Shown one piece after another: positions 12,601 to 23,700 of a stretch of 64,000 nt of DNA. Within the stretch, counting starts at the first letter, position 1. Each line of letters starts with the position of its first letter. This DNA comes from Bimastos eiseni. Lineage: Eukaryota > Annelida > Clitellata > Crassiclitellata > Lumbricidae. The notes beneath the pieces were generated by a model, which saw only the letters and a program-made list of their open reading frames with translations, did no database searches and had not been told where the DNA came from. A program made the translations under genes and the position numbers. The DNA lies in NCBI GenBank assembly GCA_959347315.1, contig OY365813.1, positions 20,962,854-21,026,853 on the forward strand, read 5' to 3'.

Positions 12601-13102
12601 TCAGGGCAAATAATTATTAAATCAAGAATGGCAGACGTTACAAAATTGCAGGCGTAATATAAAATGTAGTAACACGTTGTATAAGATCATGATTTCAATT
12701 AGTAACATGATCCCATAAATAGTAGTCTCAACACAGAGAATCTTTATCCAGTGGTGTGACCAGGATATCATTGGAGGAAGGCATCCGTCCCAGTCCAAGA
12801 GTATGGAGTATGGTTCTAGCAGTAAAGTCTTTTTTCGGCAATATTTATTTCGGAGGTGTTGGACCCGTTGACCAACCCCTAGCGGCGTCCTTGTCTGTTC
12901 TGTATTCGTGTAGGCATAGACACGCAATGGCAGTGGTCACTCTGATGCATAGTTGTAATGAGTATACTTAACACATTGATGGCTTAATTGCCGCGAAAAT
13001 TTTTGGGAAACGTACAACATTAGCATTCAATGTAATCTCACTTTGTGCACAAGTGATGGCGCTCGCAAGAGCAGCCAGAGTCAGAAAGCTCCAGCAGGTC
13101 AT
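1..13102 (-). CDS. Gene D/E: probable fused tandem GH18 protein, 16 exons seen, 3' partial
   Basis: D exons: 13102-13042, 12462-12282, 11784-11532, 11010-10886, 9046-8929, 8471-8286, 8107-7988, 7467-7319, 6440-6292. E exons: 5651-5471, 4826-4574, 4061-3937, 3225-3093, 2057-1872, 1682-1563, 626 to the edge. D has a signal peptide but an active site reading [11 protein letters not shown] (D143Y, E145R), SVGGP for SVGGW and TYGYA for TYDYN. E keeps [11 protein letters not shown] (D565, D568, D570, E572 if fused) but has TYSYN. E has no signal exon; D has no CBM14. The phase-1 donor after 6292 fits the phase-1 acceptor before 5651, giving [14 protein letters not shown]. An alternative is D ending in a short chimeric exon (about 5966-5801) with E silent. 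Intron 4 of D holds a mariner copy. Confidence 0.7.
2325..2425. repeat. GTAT/ACGT microsatellite in unit E intron 5
   Basis: About 25 units of GTAT and GTAC. It lies about 270 bp from exon 6, as does the larger TATG array in gene C intron 5. Confidence 0.9.
2680..2955 (+). mobile_element. Probable LINE 3' end with GATT tail, in unit E intron 5
   Basis: Plus frame ending [20 protein letters not shown] with WNxLPxxF-like spacing, then GAGGCGCTATGTCAAGTTTC and ATTGATTGATTGA. A similar GGCGCTATATCAAG plus GATTGATTGATTG end occurs at 5795-5832. Too decayed for a class call. Confidence 0.4.
4574..4826 (-). CDS. Unit E exon 3, intact GH18 catalytic exon
   Basis: Contains [11 protein letters not shown] and [18 protein letters not shown] with every catalytic-motif residue present. 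Near-identical to gene C exon 3. Confidence 0.92.
5801..5966 (-). pseudogene. Truncated CBM14 exon start of gene D fused to intron 1 of unit E
   Basis: ATACAG followed by CTTTCACTTC matches the acceptor and first bases of gene A exon 10 (CTTTCACCTGC). Similarity then stops and sequence like intron 1 of D/F (GGCAGACGTTACA) begins. If spliced from exon 9 it would read [20 protein letters not shown] and reach a TAG at 5803-5801, without a chitin-binding domain. Confidence 0.6.
6292..6440 (-). CDS. Gene D exon 9, Thr/Pro linker
   Basis: 149 nt encoding [20 protein letters not shown] and similar, ending TTTTSIDE with a GTAAGG donor, phase 1. In gene A the equivalent exon leads to CBM14; here the next intact acceptor exon is exon 2 of unit E. 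Confidence 0.8.
8722..8812. repeat. Telomere-like TTAGGG tract with internal inversion, D intron 5
   Basis: Contains GTTAGGGCTAGGGTCATGG, its inverse TTAGCCCTAACTCTAGCCCT, then GGGGTTAGGGTTAGGGTCATG. Short, degenerate and head-to-head in part. Confidence 0.7.
9240..10078 (-). mobile_element. Tc1/mariner-type element, 3'-truncated, in gene D intron 4
   Basis: The minus-strand start at about 10060 (GGATGACACAAAGTTTGCTC then ACCGTTTTCAAAC) matches the termini of the element at 56898. Remnants of transposase ([34 protein letters not shown]) follow. The opposite terminus is missing: similarity ends near 9240 at GCTGTCATTAAGC. Confidence 0.7.
11532..11784 (-). CDS. Gene D exon 3, GH18 exon with D-to-Y and E-to-R changes
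   Basis: Frame is open and splice sites (GTCAG acceptor, GTAATG donor) are intact. The motif reads [23 protein letters not shown] replaces GAC and CGA replaces GAA or GAG; the Arg codon needs two changes, so it is not a simple read error. SVGGPNFG replaces SVGGWNFG. Confidence 0.9.
13042..13102 (-). CDS. Gene D exon 1, signal peptide
   Basis: Encodes [20 protein letters not shown], 61 nt, donor GTGAGA, phase 1. Confidence 0.87.
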
Positions 13103-13245
13103 GATGTCTGTGTTACTGTGAAGTGCGTCTCTCGCAAAGCAAAGTAGGATGACCCTAAGGCTGGACTTCACACGGTTTTCTTCTTGAAGATTTTCGCCGC
13201 CCTCACGTTTAGTTGCGCATGAAAGGTGAGTCGATGTCGATCACG

Positions 13246-13252
13246 TTTTATA
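13246..13252 (-). promoter_or_regulatory. TATA box of gene D
   Basis: ATATAAAACGTGATCGACAT on the minus strand, 144 nt before the ATG. TATA plus the following CGTGATCGACATCGAC is shared with gene C, with decayed relatives before F (18400-18380). Confidence 0.55.
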
Positions 13253-14393
13253 TGACTAAAAGATACAACTCATGAACGCACTTGATGATGACTGCGACGA
13301 CTAGTTTATCTCTCGAAACAGCAAACCCTGATGAATCAAATCTCAGTTTAAAGTTTAAATTCACTCGGAATTGCGGTGATAATTTGATCAAGCAACTTTA
13401 GTACTGGTTTTAGAAATTGCACATTCAATGAACAGCCAAGTTTTTATCACAACTACCTAAGTTACTGTTATCGGTTTTCAACTTAGGACGTATTCCACAG
13501 TTCGCAGTTCATTGTTGTCATAATTGAATAGCTCTGAAGTAGTATTTTAAGTGCTCGTTTGAAGCAGACTTATCTTTCCGTTAAACTGACATCGATAGTT
13601 ACGCACTATATAGGAACCTTTCAGGATTTCACAAATGGATCCATCCTGAATCAAAATACTTTAAGAATGGTCAGCAGAGTCTATTCGTCCACGGTCATCA
13701 TGATGAAGTGTGCCTCTAGTGAACCTGGGTAAATGTAGTAGGCCAATTCCCTTGTTACGATTTACAGTTCCCTATCATAGCAGAGTATGCCTCTGGTTGA
13801 AATACAATGAGTAAATATAGAGTTATGGATAAAGCACTGGGGCGCTGAGCTGAGGAACTGAGTCCGTGACTTGTTTACCCGTAAGGCTGACTAATCGTTC
13901 TTTCGTAAGGCGGCGGCGTTGGCTATAATTACGTACAACGTAATGTGCGCCTTGCATGGCAATTCCGAAGGAGTTTATTATATATTTATTGTTGAAACTA
14001 TCATTCGTGTCTTGAGATATCCAGATACTCAATATAATTCCGTCTGTCTGGTTCAACTTCGTTTTGGTGCCTCGTCGTTTGATGCCTTGCGTATTAGAGA
14101 CTATTGTGGCACAGAAGTGGCAAAATTGAGTATTGAACAACCTAATAATCACTGTTTGTAAACGGTCAGTTTTCGAATAACCATTGCTGAGAATGAAACT
14201 AGGTGGTATTCGGGTATCAATCAAAATCAATCAAAAATACTTGATATATCAAGTATTTACTTTATCTCGCAATCTTGGGGTCACAGGTTCGAATCTACTT
14301 CAAGCAACTGCGTCGTCGGGGTTATTTGATAATTAAAATTCGGTCTAGATTTTTACTAGTAACCTTCGATGATTTCAGAATTAATGCCTGATC

Positions 14394-14645
14394 GTTGCCG
14401 ATCGGTTAGAGCGGTCAGCCCGTAACGTTCAGTATGTGCTGAGCGCGCTGGTTCGAGCCTCGTCTGGGGCGTCAGTCACTGTGTAGGGACCTTGAGCAAG
14501 TCCTTCGTGCACCATTGCTCTACAGTGCAACTGCAATTGCGCCGTCGAGGCGTGTGTATGCATTTCTGAGCAAAAAGATGCTGGAAGAAGGGCGGTATCA
14601 AATTTCGGAAATGAAATTTCGGAAATGAACAATAAAGAAGCGGAC
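14394..14645 (+). mobile_element. tRNA-derived SINE copy 1
   Basis: A box CGGTTAGAGCGG (14403-14414), B box GGTTCGAGCCT (14450-14460), body GGACCTTGAGCAAGTCCTTC, then CAACTGCAATTGCGCC and GTGTATGCATTTCTGAG. Ends in an A-rich AATAAAGAAG region. Confidence 0.75.
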
Positions 14646-15024
14646 GCCTCCTTTTATACTCGATTTTCTAGATTATGAGCAAAGTAATAGGCAGGTATTG
14701 AAAATGGGGTGATCAGGTCTTAACCGAGTTTTTGTGATTGCAAATATGGAAGTGTCAGACTGAGATACAATAAGGGTAATACTAATTTAATTCAGCAATG
14801 ATTTTGTTCGTATACTACGACAGCTTAAGGAATTAATAATAATTTTTATTCATAAAGTAGGATATTCGATAATTTTCTATTAGCTGTTCGAGGTCCTTGC
14901 AATATTGATCACCATATCAACTCAAGCACATGAGTAAGTTGCACTCGAATAAGTTGATCAAACGTTATAGAAGTTTAGGCCAGGATCCACACCTGATCCA
15001 TTCAAAAACATTTTACTATCCTCA

Positions 15025-15475
15025 CCAACGGGCATCCCGACAAAAAAGCGCCCGACAAAATAGCGTCCGACAAAAGGCGCATCTGTATTGGCAAAATTCT
15101 GAGCATAAATTATTGAGTATAAAATTTAAAAAAATGATTATTAGAAGAGTGCTTTAACTAGAAGCTGGACTGATGAGAACATTTTTTTTCTAACTAACGG
15201 CCTGAATGACGAAGAGAATGCCGTTCAAATGGAAACGGGATTAATGAAAAGAACCCTGTTTAACAAGAAGCTGGATTGCACAATTCCTTTCATCAATCCA
15301 GCTTCCATTTTAGCATGATTCTTTTCATATCAATCCAGGTCCCTTCTAAGGGAATTCTTTTCATCGATCTGGCTTTCAGTTTAACAGCATTTCTTTCATC
15401 GATCCAGCATCTAATTAAACGGCGCTATTTTTTCGGCGCTCTTTTGTCGGGCTCTCTTTTGACGGGTCACGCGTC
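15025..15475. repeat. Foldback-like element: inverted arms of CCGACAAAAxAGCG units
   Basis: Left arm CCCGACAAAAAAGCGCCCGA then CAAAATAGCGTCCGAC; right arm is its reverse-complement type, GGCGCTATTTTTTCGGCGCT then CTTTTGTCGGGC. The centre holds inverted copies of the 36-bp AAGCTGGATTGATGAAAAG repeat found at 61920-62270. No coding capacity. Confidence 0.6.
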
Positions 15476-16647
15476 AAGGGACTGCTTCCTAGATTATCTA
15501 GCGTCGATTTACAGCATCAACAGACTATTCCTCAATACAATATACAATGCAGCATACAATACAACGAAAACTGAAGCAGTTTACCCTCCTCGTCAAGGGG
15601 CCGATGAGATCCAGGAAACAATTAAACTCATTGTAGATCGTAGTATGCTTGCGAAAGGATAAGCCTGAGTTCAGGCCAGTTTTATGTAGGTCCTAATCAC
15701 CACTGATTTTAGCACACTAGTTACTGTACATAAGAAACAGCTACAGTAATAATTTTTTGCAAAGAGAACACGAGTCAGACAAAACAAATACAAATTAAAT
15801 AAGATAACATTGAAACAGTTACTCATACACTGATTGAAGAATTAAGACGCATAGGTCAATGCCCGTCGGTTAAGAATAGAAAGAATGGTACACTACTAAT
15901 ACAGTGACGAACCGCCCTCAATCCAACCAGGACTCAAACCTCAAGTCACCTGAAGTGAGTTTGACATGACAGAATAGTAATCAGCGAATTATGACCTTAC
16001 ACAAGAAGCTTAATAGAATGAGAAAGTAATGATCATATCAAGAGCGTTCGTATATATAGTCACTGACTACCAAAAAAGGGGGAAAATGTCTTGACACAGG
16101 TATCAATTTAGTAGTATGAGATGACCCATAGGTCACACGTTCCTGTATATCTACACAGATAACCACTTTGATAAGCATAAATCATTAATCTCAGCCATTG
16201 ATTGCCATCAGAGTTGAACATAAATTGAACATAAGGTGTAGCGGGTCAACGCGAAAATTCCACTGCTAATTCACTCAGGGCCATTATTCTAAGACCTCAA
16301 TAAGGTTCAAGATAATTAAATCAATTTTTAAAATATTTTAAAGATAATCTGCATGTTAGAACAAAAGGAGGGATCTTCTAAACCAAATATACATGGTACA
16401 AGAAATGAATTAAGTTAAACACTAATACAAATCAATGTGTTACAAAGGCAATCGATATAATTTGCGAAAAAATCTAAGATACCACAAAAACCAAATTTAG
16501 CAAAGGCAATATTGAAATAGATCCACATGTTTATGAAATGTTACTACTCCATTTAAACAAGCATTATACGTCTACAGCGCTTTCATCAACAAGGTAATTC
16601 TAGAATGCAGTCATAGCGTTTTATTAATACATAATTTTACACGTGCA

Positions 16648-16978
16648 TTATTTGAAGAAACACGAGGACAGCATTATAGCAGCAATTAAAGTGATTGTGG
16701 GAGAAGCAGGTGGAATTGACGTGGAAGCCGTAGTTGGAGTATCAGTTGGAGAGGATCTGGAAGCTGTAGTTTGGGCATCAGTTGTGTAAGCTTTCGTTTG
16801 CGCATCAGTTGGAGAGGCTGTGGAATGTGGAGTTGCTGGAGCCGTCATAGTGGTTGTTGCAGCGGGAGTTGAAGCATCAGTTGTACTATTATCTGCTGGC
16901 GGTGTTTCGGTTGTGGTGGCTGGAGGCGGTATTGGAGTGGTGGCAGTTGGAGTTGTGGTTGATGTCAAAGTTGATGCC
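16648..16978 (-). CDS. Terminal linker/hydrophobic-tail exon of remnant F
   Basis: Open from acceptor TTGCAG to TAA, encoding STLTSTTTPTATTPIPPPAT, repeated SPTDAQTxA units and a GPI-signal-like end. Its openness may be chance or may mean it is still used by a transcript of a neighbour; no upstream coding exon was found for it. Confidence 0.45.
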
Positions 16979-18247
16979 CTGCAACAGACATGACCATGTT
17001 TTGTATTTTTATCGACTAAACTCCGCACATTGGAAAGCGCGCAGAAACGACTTCGTAATATTGCGTTACATAATTTCGATTCGCAAATTAATTTATATCT
17101 CAGAGAGCAAGGCGATCATTATTTGCATGCGTTCTGTGCCAGATAATGAGGCCATGTGGATACAGATCACCACTACTGTATATTTAAGAAATTGGCATAT
17201 CGACAAATTTCGGTCACTAAACTTGAATTTAACATGATGTGAAACCAGTTCAAAACGACAGAGTTATCGACGAATAAATGCATTGTAAACTGTGTGCTAT
17301 CAAAACGAATTCAGTCCTTGTAGCAAGCGAAATAATGTCAATTATTGAGCCACCTTTCAACGAGGATAATTATGAACTCTCTAGCTAACCTCATCACCTT
17401 TACTTCTTCTGGCTTACCAAAATCTACATCCTCTTTTACCATCGATATTCAATTACTTCTCTATTTCAATTTTTTTTTATAAATTCCTTGTTTATCCACA
17501 GTGCCATGTTCAATGCTGTGCGTTTGTCAGTGCGTCACCATAAATAATATGCGTACTTGTTTATTTCGTTCACGACATTACTTTATGGGTCAATAATACT
17601 CGAGATGTGCAGCATGATCAAAGCGGTAGCGCTCTGTTACTGTGAATAAACGATTGTGGGTTCGAATCTGCCGAACGTTCTCCATGTCACAGGTTAATCA
17701 CTTCACATTTACTTGTCTCATGCCTCATGCGAAATGAATAAAGTATATAAATCAAAACCATATATGTTTCATGAGATTAGCTACATTTTTTATCTTAGTC
17801 ATATTTACGTCGTAGTAGGTATTGCATAATTGAAAAGTCATTTATTTCTTGGAACATATATTATATTACATTGGAGTTCATTGCAAACAGATTCCAAGGC
17901 CAATTTTGAAAGTTATGTTATGGTCATGGTAGAAAAAAGTAACGTCAATGGTAAAGCAAATATATTCAATCGAGGATAGCAGACGTTACAAAATTGCAGA
18001 AAAAGATGAAATGAAGTAACACGCCATAAGATCACTATTTCGATTAGTAACATGATTTTGTTTATAATATTCTGAACACAGAGTATCTTTATCCAGGAGA
18101 CTGTTGTAATAAATAGATTTGACACTTGGTGGCTTAAGTTGTCTTGATAATGGATGGAATGACGGACATGCTAGCGATGAATTCCTACCTTGTGCATAAG
18201 TAATAGCGCTCGCAAGAACAGCCAGAGCTAGGAATCCAATAATTCAT
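16648..18247 (-). pseudogene. Remnant F: chitinase pseudogene with internal deletion
   Basis: Signal exon 18247-18189 resembles that of gene C but is 59 instead of 61 nt, a 2-nt loss that shifts the frame. It is followed by intron-1-like sequence matching 12500-12760 of gene D. At about 17823 this jumps to the last 15 nt of an exon 8 and its GTAAATAT donor (17823-17803). Exons 2-7 are missing. The terminal exon 16978-16648 is intact: Thr/Pro linker, repeated SPTDAQT units and ITLIAAIMLSSCFFK, then TAA. As it stands it cannot encode a GH18 domain. Confidence 0.75.
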
Positions 18248-18255
18248 TCGGTCTT

Positions 18256-20519
18256 TGCTCCGGTAAAGAGCGTCTTTCGTCAAGTCAAGTAGAAAAACTT
18301 CTTGGTTGAACTTCCCGATCTGCTTCTCGAGGACTTTTTTCACTAGCTCATTTTTAGCTACGTGTGAAAGTTGTGTCGATGTCGACCTCGATCTATAGGA
18401 CTCTGATGATACGACTTATGAACTAACTTGATGATCCCATGCGATGACGGGTTAAAATTACCTCTCGAAACAATGAACTCTAACGAGTCTAAATATGAAT
18501 GTAAATGTAAACTGTCTCGGAATTGCTTTGCCAATTATATTAAACGACCTTAATACAAGTTTTAGAAATTGTAAATTCGATGAACAGTCGAGTTTTCATC
18601 ACAACTCACCAAAGTTGATGTTATCGGCTCTCCACTTGGATGTGTTCCACAATTCTTAGCCCATTGTTGTCATAATCGATGATTATTCAATAGGTCTGAA
18701 GCGGTATTTTAAGTGCTCGCTTGAAAAGGCTTAGCTTTCCGCTAAATTGATACCGATAGTCACGCACCATATAGAAACCATATAGGATCTTTCCTGAATT
18801 AAGACACTTAGAGATGGTTAAATAAGTCTATTCGTTGCCTAAAAAATCAAGGTGTGAATGAGCATCGGGATAAAAAGAGTGTCTCTAGTGAACCTTGATG
18901 AGTGCAGTATTCCACTGTCACGCTATAAATTAAGATCCCTATAATGGCTGAAATAATGAGTAAATGTGGAGTAACGGATAGCACACTGGGCCGCAGAGCT
19001 GAGGAACCGAGTTAGGTACTTGTATCCCCCACAAGGCTGACTAGTCTTTCTTTCGCTAGACGGCGTTTTAAACAAAATTAGATGTTTAACATAATGGACG
19101 CCGTGAATGGCTGCCGACAATCAAATTCGACTCCTGTAAATTTGCAAGTCATGATTCTTTCTTACTGTGCTTGTAATCATTCTGCAGTATGTCATTTTGA
19201 GATTAAACGAAAGTCATTAGGCTAATATAATTATGATAATAATAATAATGATGATTATTATTAATATTATTTTTATTATTATTATTATTAGTAGTAGTAG
19301 TATTATTGTTATTATTATTATTATTAGTTCTTGTTGAAGCTGCTGTTTGTCTTTATTGAAATCCAGGTAGCCTAGTCAATAAAGTCCCGATAGTCTGGTT
19401 CAACTTCCGTTTGGTGTTCCGTCGGTTGATGTCTTGCGTATTAGGCATTAGTGTCACAGAAGTTGCAACATCATATATTGAACAACCTAAACTCGATGTT
19501 ATTCAAACATTCTGCCAAAGTCTAAGTCATAGTTAAGACCATTTTCAATGTTATCACATCTTAAATTAACAAAGGGATGTTAGCAATAATATATTGGAAA
19601 CAGCTGGAATAACCTTCGTTAGAAGTAAAAGATGAATGGTAACTCAGATCACATACAGTATAGAACGTTGCACACCTTGATTTTTCTCAATGAATTGCCT
19701 GTAAAGAGGACCTAGGTAAAACATAGAAAACAGCCGCATATCAACGTTGTTATGGATGCGTCGTTAAATAAACTTATATCAAAAACATAGAAAACGTAAT
19801 GAAATATATTATTAAACAATTAGACCTACTCGTGCACACTAGAATCAAAAGATTTAGGTCAGAGCCTGTAGGAATAAAGCATGAACGGTTCACATATACC
19901 CGCCTGGTGTCCGGGCAATATGCCGCAGGACATTTTGCCGCGGACAATGTATGCATCAATCGTGTTGGATTTTGGTCGGATCCAAGCCCGAATCAGCGGA
20001 TAGGGTCCACAAAAAGAAATAATTAAAGAAGGTGAAAATTCTAATAAACGCTAGCTATATAGCTAATTCGCAAATTAGATGGTCAGTCTGATTTAGGTGT
20101 CTTACACTAACCTGATGAATCGAAGTCTGTCTAATGTTCACAATAACCATCATGAAAGTACGCATCAATCCTGATTCTAAGTAAACGTCAAGGTGCCAAA
20201 TTCAATTTTATTTAAATTTAATAAATAATCCTTCTGTTACAAAAAAGACTCTATTAAATCAAATGTATATGTTAAAAAAACAGCACAAATCAATATGTGA
20301 CAAGAGTAATTGATTTTATATGTGATACATCCAGAGATTACACGAAACACTAAATCAACATAATCAACATAAACAATATTGAAAAAATCATATGTTTCAA
20401 GAATCCTACAATATAATTTATACAAGCGGATGCGTCTATAGCGCGCTTTCATCAAATAAGATCTAAAGGTTTTCCTATTGCATTCACAGTGGCCTACATG
20501 TATGTCTTAATGACATCAT
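18256..20519. other. Spacer between gene C 3' end and remnant F
   Basis: 18256-19480 is a duplicate of the region upstream of gene D (13103-14160), including TATA-area and far-upstream blocks. An ATT/AGT microsatellite lies at 19235-19328. 19900-19965 holds degenerate GGACA/TTTTGCCGC repeats. 20130-20519 is the probable gene C 3' UTR, with AATAAA (minus) at 20212-20207. Confidence 0.6.
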
Positions 20520-20725
20520 TTACACAAAGGTAATTATTTGGAACAGCACGAGGACAGCAGTTATAGCAGCCGGTGGAGTGGTTGTGGAAGCAGCAACTGG
20601 AATTGATGTGGGAACTGCAGTTGGAGCATCAGTTGGATCACCTGTGGGAAGTGAAGTGGAGCAGCCGTTAGAGAGGCTGTCGGAGTTTCCGTTGGACGAA
20701 CTGCTGTAGTAGCGGATGCGGGGAG
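20520..20725 (-). CDS. Gene C exon 10, linker and hydrophobic tail
   Basis: Read in phase after exon 9 it is open from the TTCTAG acceptor (20730-20726) to TAA 20522-20520. It encodes a Ser/Asn stretch, [19 protein letters not shown], then [20 protein letters not shown]. The related terminal exon at 16978-16648 ends in ITLIAAIMLSSCFFK. A different frame in the first 60 nt is also Thr-rich, so an ancient 1-nt slip is possible. Confidence 0.6.
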
Positions 20726-23700
20726 CTAGAAGGTCACAAACTCATTCAATGTTCAATAAAATGTGTAATCTTAACGATATCAGGATACAATTTGTTTTGT
20801 AGCAGAGCTAGATCATCTGTGCTTCAATGAAGTTGGTTAAATTGCTACTTTACATGATCATTTTAGTAAAATCTGGCTTGGGACAGAGGTACCCAAATGT
20901 CACACTTGCCCCATCATGTGGGGCATGACTATTATGCCATGCTTGCCCCTTCTTGAGGGCAACACTGGCATGCTTTTCTTACCCCCAGAAATAGGAGCAT
21001 ATGTATTACACCATTTCTCTTACTGCAATAAGCAAGAATTTCTGCTTTATTAAATTCTATTGAATGAAATGATTGAACACAGCAATGCATTCGGATGAGA
21101 AGCTACTAGCTAAGAAATTAGCCAAACGGTTTTGCTAAAATTTTGAATTTAGTAGTGAACTTGAATCCCAAATGTGCAATCTATGTCAATGCAAAGTTTT
21201 TAGTTAGTAACTAGCCAAAACTAGGAAGCAGCAGCTGGAATTTGTGATGCTACAGCAAAATCCAAGAAACAAGTCTAATGTGACTCATAGATTATAACAT
21301 AATCAGGAACTTTATGCAGAAAAGTGCTGAACTGATTTTTTATGTTTCTATAGTTAAGACTTCTTTATCCCAAGCGAAGGCAGTAATCACACAAAAACTT
21401 CACTCCTGGTTCAATTGGAGCACAGTATACATGGCACCAGTTCTGACATTTTGTCACATTGGAGCCAGTCTTCCGTTATTGATTCTGTGTATAATTAGCG
21501 GCAATAGATGTATACCAGTAGGTCTCTTGTTGAAGTCTTTCTGATTATTTTAAATTTGTTCTTTCTTCTTTCGGCATTTTGATTTATTTGTGTTCACACA
21601 GGCACTTCTTTTTGCAGTAGGTATCATCTTCCTTTTTGCTTGAGGTCTTGTACTTCTCTCCTCTTGACTTGCTTTGTATGGACATGCTGTCAACACTGCT
21701 GACGGCTCACTCTTTCTTTTACGCTTGCCAGTTGCATTTTGTCTGAAAACATAAGAACATGGCAACGAGATTATCTAAACAAGAGACATACACCACTGAG
21801 TCTTTACATGAAAGCACTTTATTTCTACATATTGCTTCATTCGTCTGAACTTCTTCACAGGTGAGAATAGGCTAAGCATTAGTGGTAGCACTTGTCTGGA
21901 TTTCTTCACAGGTGACGATAGGCTGAGCATCAGTGGTAGCACTTGTCTGGATTTCTTCACAGGTGAGGATAAGCTGATCGTCACTTGTCTGGATTTTCTT
22001 GCAAGGACAGGATAGGGACACAGAAGAGAATAGGAGCAGTTGCTTCTCTAGTTTTATGACTCTCTGTAAAAAGAGGTGTAACCATTGTATTTGTAGTGGA
22101 ATCATGAGCCTGTTGTTTTCAGCAGTGACAGTGGCCATAGGTTTCCCAAGATACCAAACTGGTTTGCGTGAATGAGGTTTACTGAGCTCTGCTTTTATAT
22201 GGCGATTTAAACCTTTGAATGATGATAATGTTTAAAAGTTTTCTTTTCGATTTAGGCTCATGTATCTTTTGTTTTACTACTGTATCCTGTTGAGATTTCT
22301 CAAGTTGCTGCCTGGCTGAACTTTCTGTGTAACTGACCGATTCCAGCCCAATACTTTTTTCATTCTTTGCTTTATTCTGCTTGCAAGAAAGCCATTCACA
22401 GCCTTTTCTGCACGTACAGTTTCTATGTACGCAGCACCAAATAATGCAACAATATCGTAAACTATCACTCCCTGTCCAGGGTTGGACAACATCCACTTAT
22501 CTATTTCCTTATGATAATTTTTTTGAGAGGACCAAAAAATGTTAAATCTAATTGCTGCAGTTGTTGACTAGTATGCATATGAGGTGGGAGAGTCAATAGA
22601 GTTATGCCATGTTCTTAAGCAAACTGTATAGCCTCTAGTGATTTGTGGCTAATAATGTCCATCATACACAATTAGAACTCTGCTAGATGCTGATGGCTCA
22701 ACGTGAAGGACAAAATGATGCAGGTATTTCACGAAAGTCTCTCTGTCTATCCATCCACTTGCTGATGAGACTCAAGCAGCCCGAGGGGGAGCACCTCTCA
22801 TGAGACGATCAAGCATGAGCTTTCTCTTAAAAATAATCATTGGTGGAGCACATTTTTCAGATGCACTCATAGCACAGACAATTGTTGTTGCTATCTCTTT
22901 CTGAGGCTTGCTCTGCACCAACAACTCTTCCAACTTGCTTGGAACCTTTGTATGTCGTGAGATCATTTTACGAGAAATCTGCACAGCTGTTATTCCACTT
23001 TCATCAATGTTGTATATCTGATTTACCTGATAGTTATGTTTTCCAAATTCCTCATTTAAGATGTCATAAAACACGATTAAACCCTGTAAGACGTGACATG
23101 CTTGTTGATTCAGGGTCACGCAAAGTCAGCTTATTAAGCTTCACAAATGACCTCACCCAATCCATGCCTGCCAGTTTTTGCTTTTCCAAAAACAGATGAT
23201 CTTGATTGTTTTCTCTTTGCAAACCGGAAGGACAATGATTGCAGATCATTTATCGTTAAGCCATAAAACAGATTTTGCATATCATTCGTGTAATCCATAA
23301 GCTCTTTTTCAAGCCCATCACTATACACTCGTTTAAACCGTCCTAGGCTTGTTGGCAAAATGTCAAGATGCTTAAGGCGCATAGCCATAGTGCTTCTTGG
23401 AATTCCATGCTTCATCATTGCTTGGCGTTTTGACAAACCACTTGCCACCATTTTTATTGCATGACACAATACATCGTCAGTGTAACTCCGTCGCTGGGTT
23501 TTGCGCTTATAGCTTCGAACCATGATGCTACAATGTCAAATGCAAGCCTGATAACCTATTATGTATAATATACGCGACTGGCATTTCCCTGGGGCAAGCG
23601 TCACTCATGGGGCACAAGTGTCAACCATGGGGGCAAGACTGGCACGAAAAACGGGGCAAGGCTGGCTCTGCAATGCCGCTTTTGCCCCGACTTGGGTGCT

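Larger units (their letters stand above)
13103..16647. other. Spacer upstream of gene D
   Basis: 13103-14160 is the gene D promoter/upstream block duplicated before remnant F. It is followed by SINE copy 1 and the foldback-like element. 15480-16600 holds no feature I recognise except likely 3' UTR of remnant F near 16400-16600. Confidence 0.55.
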
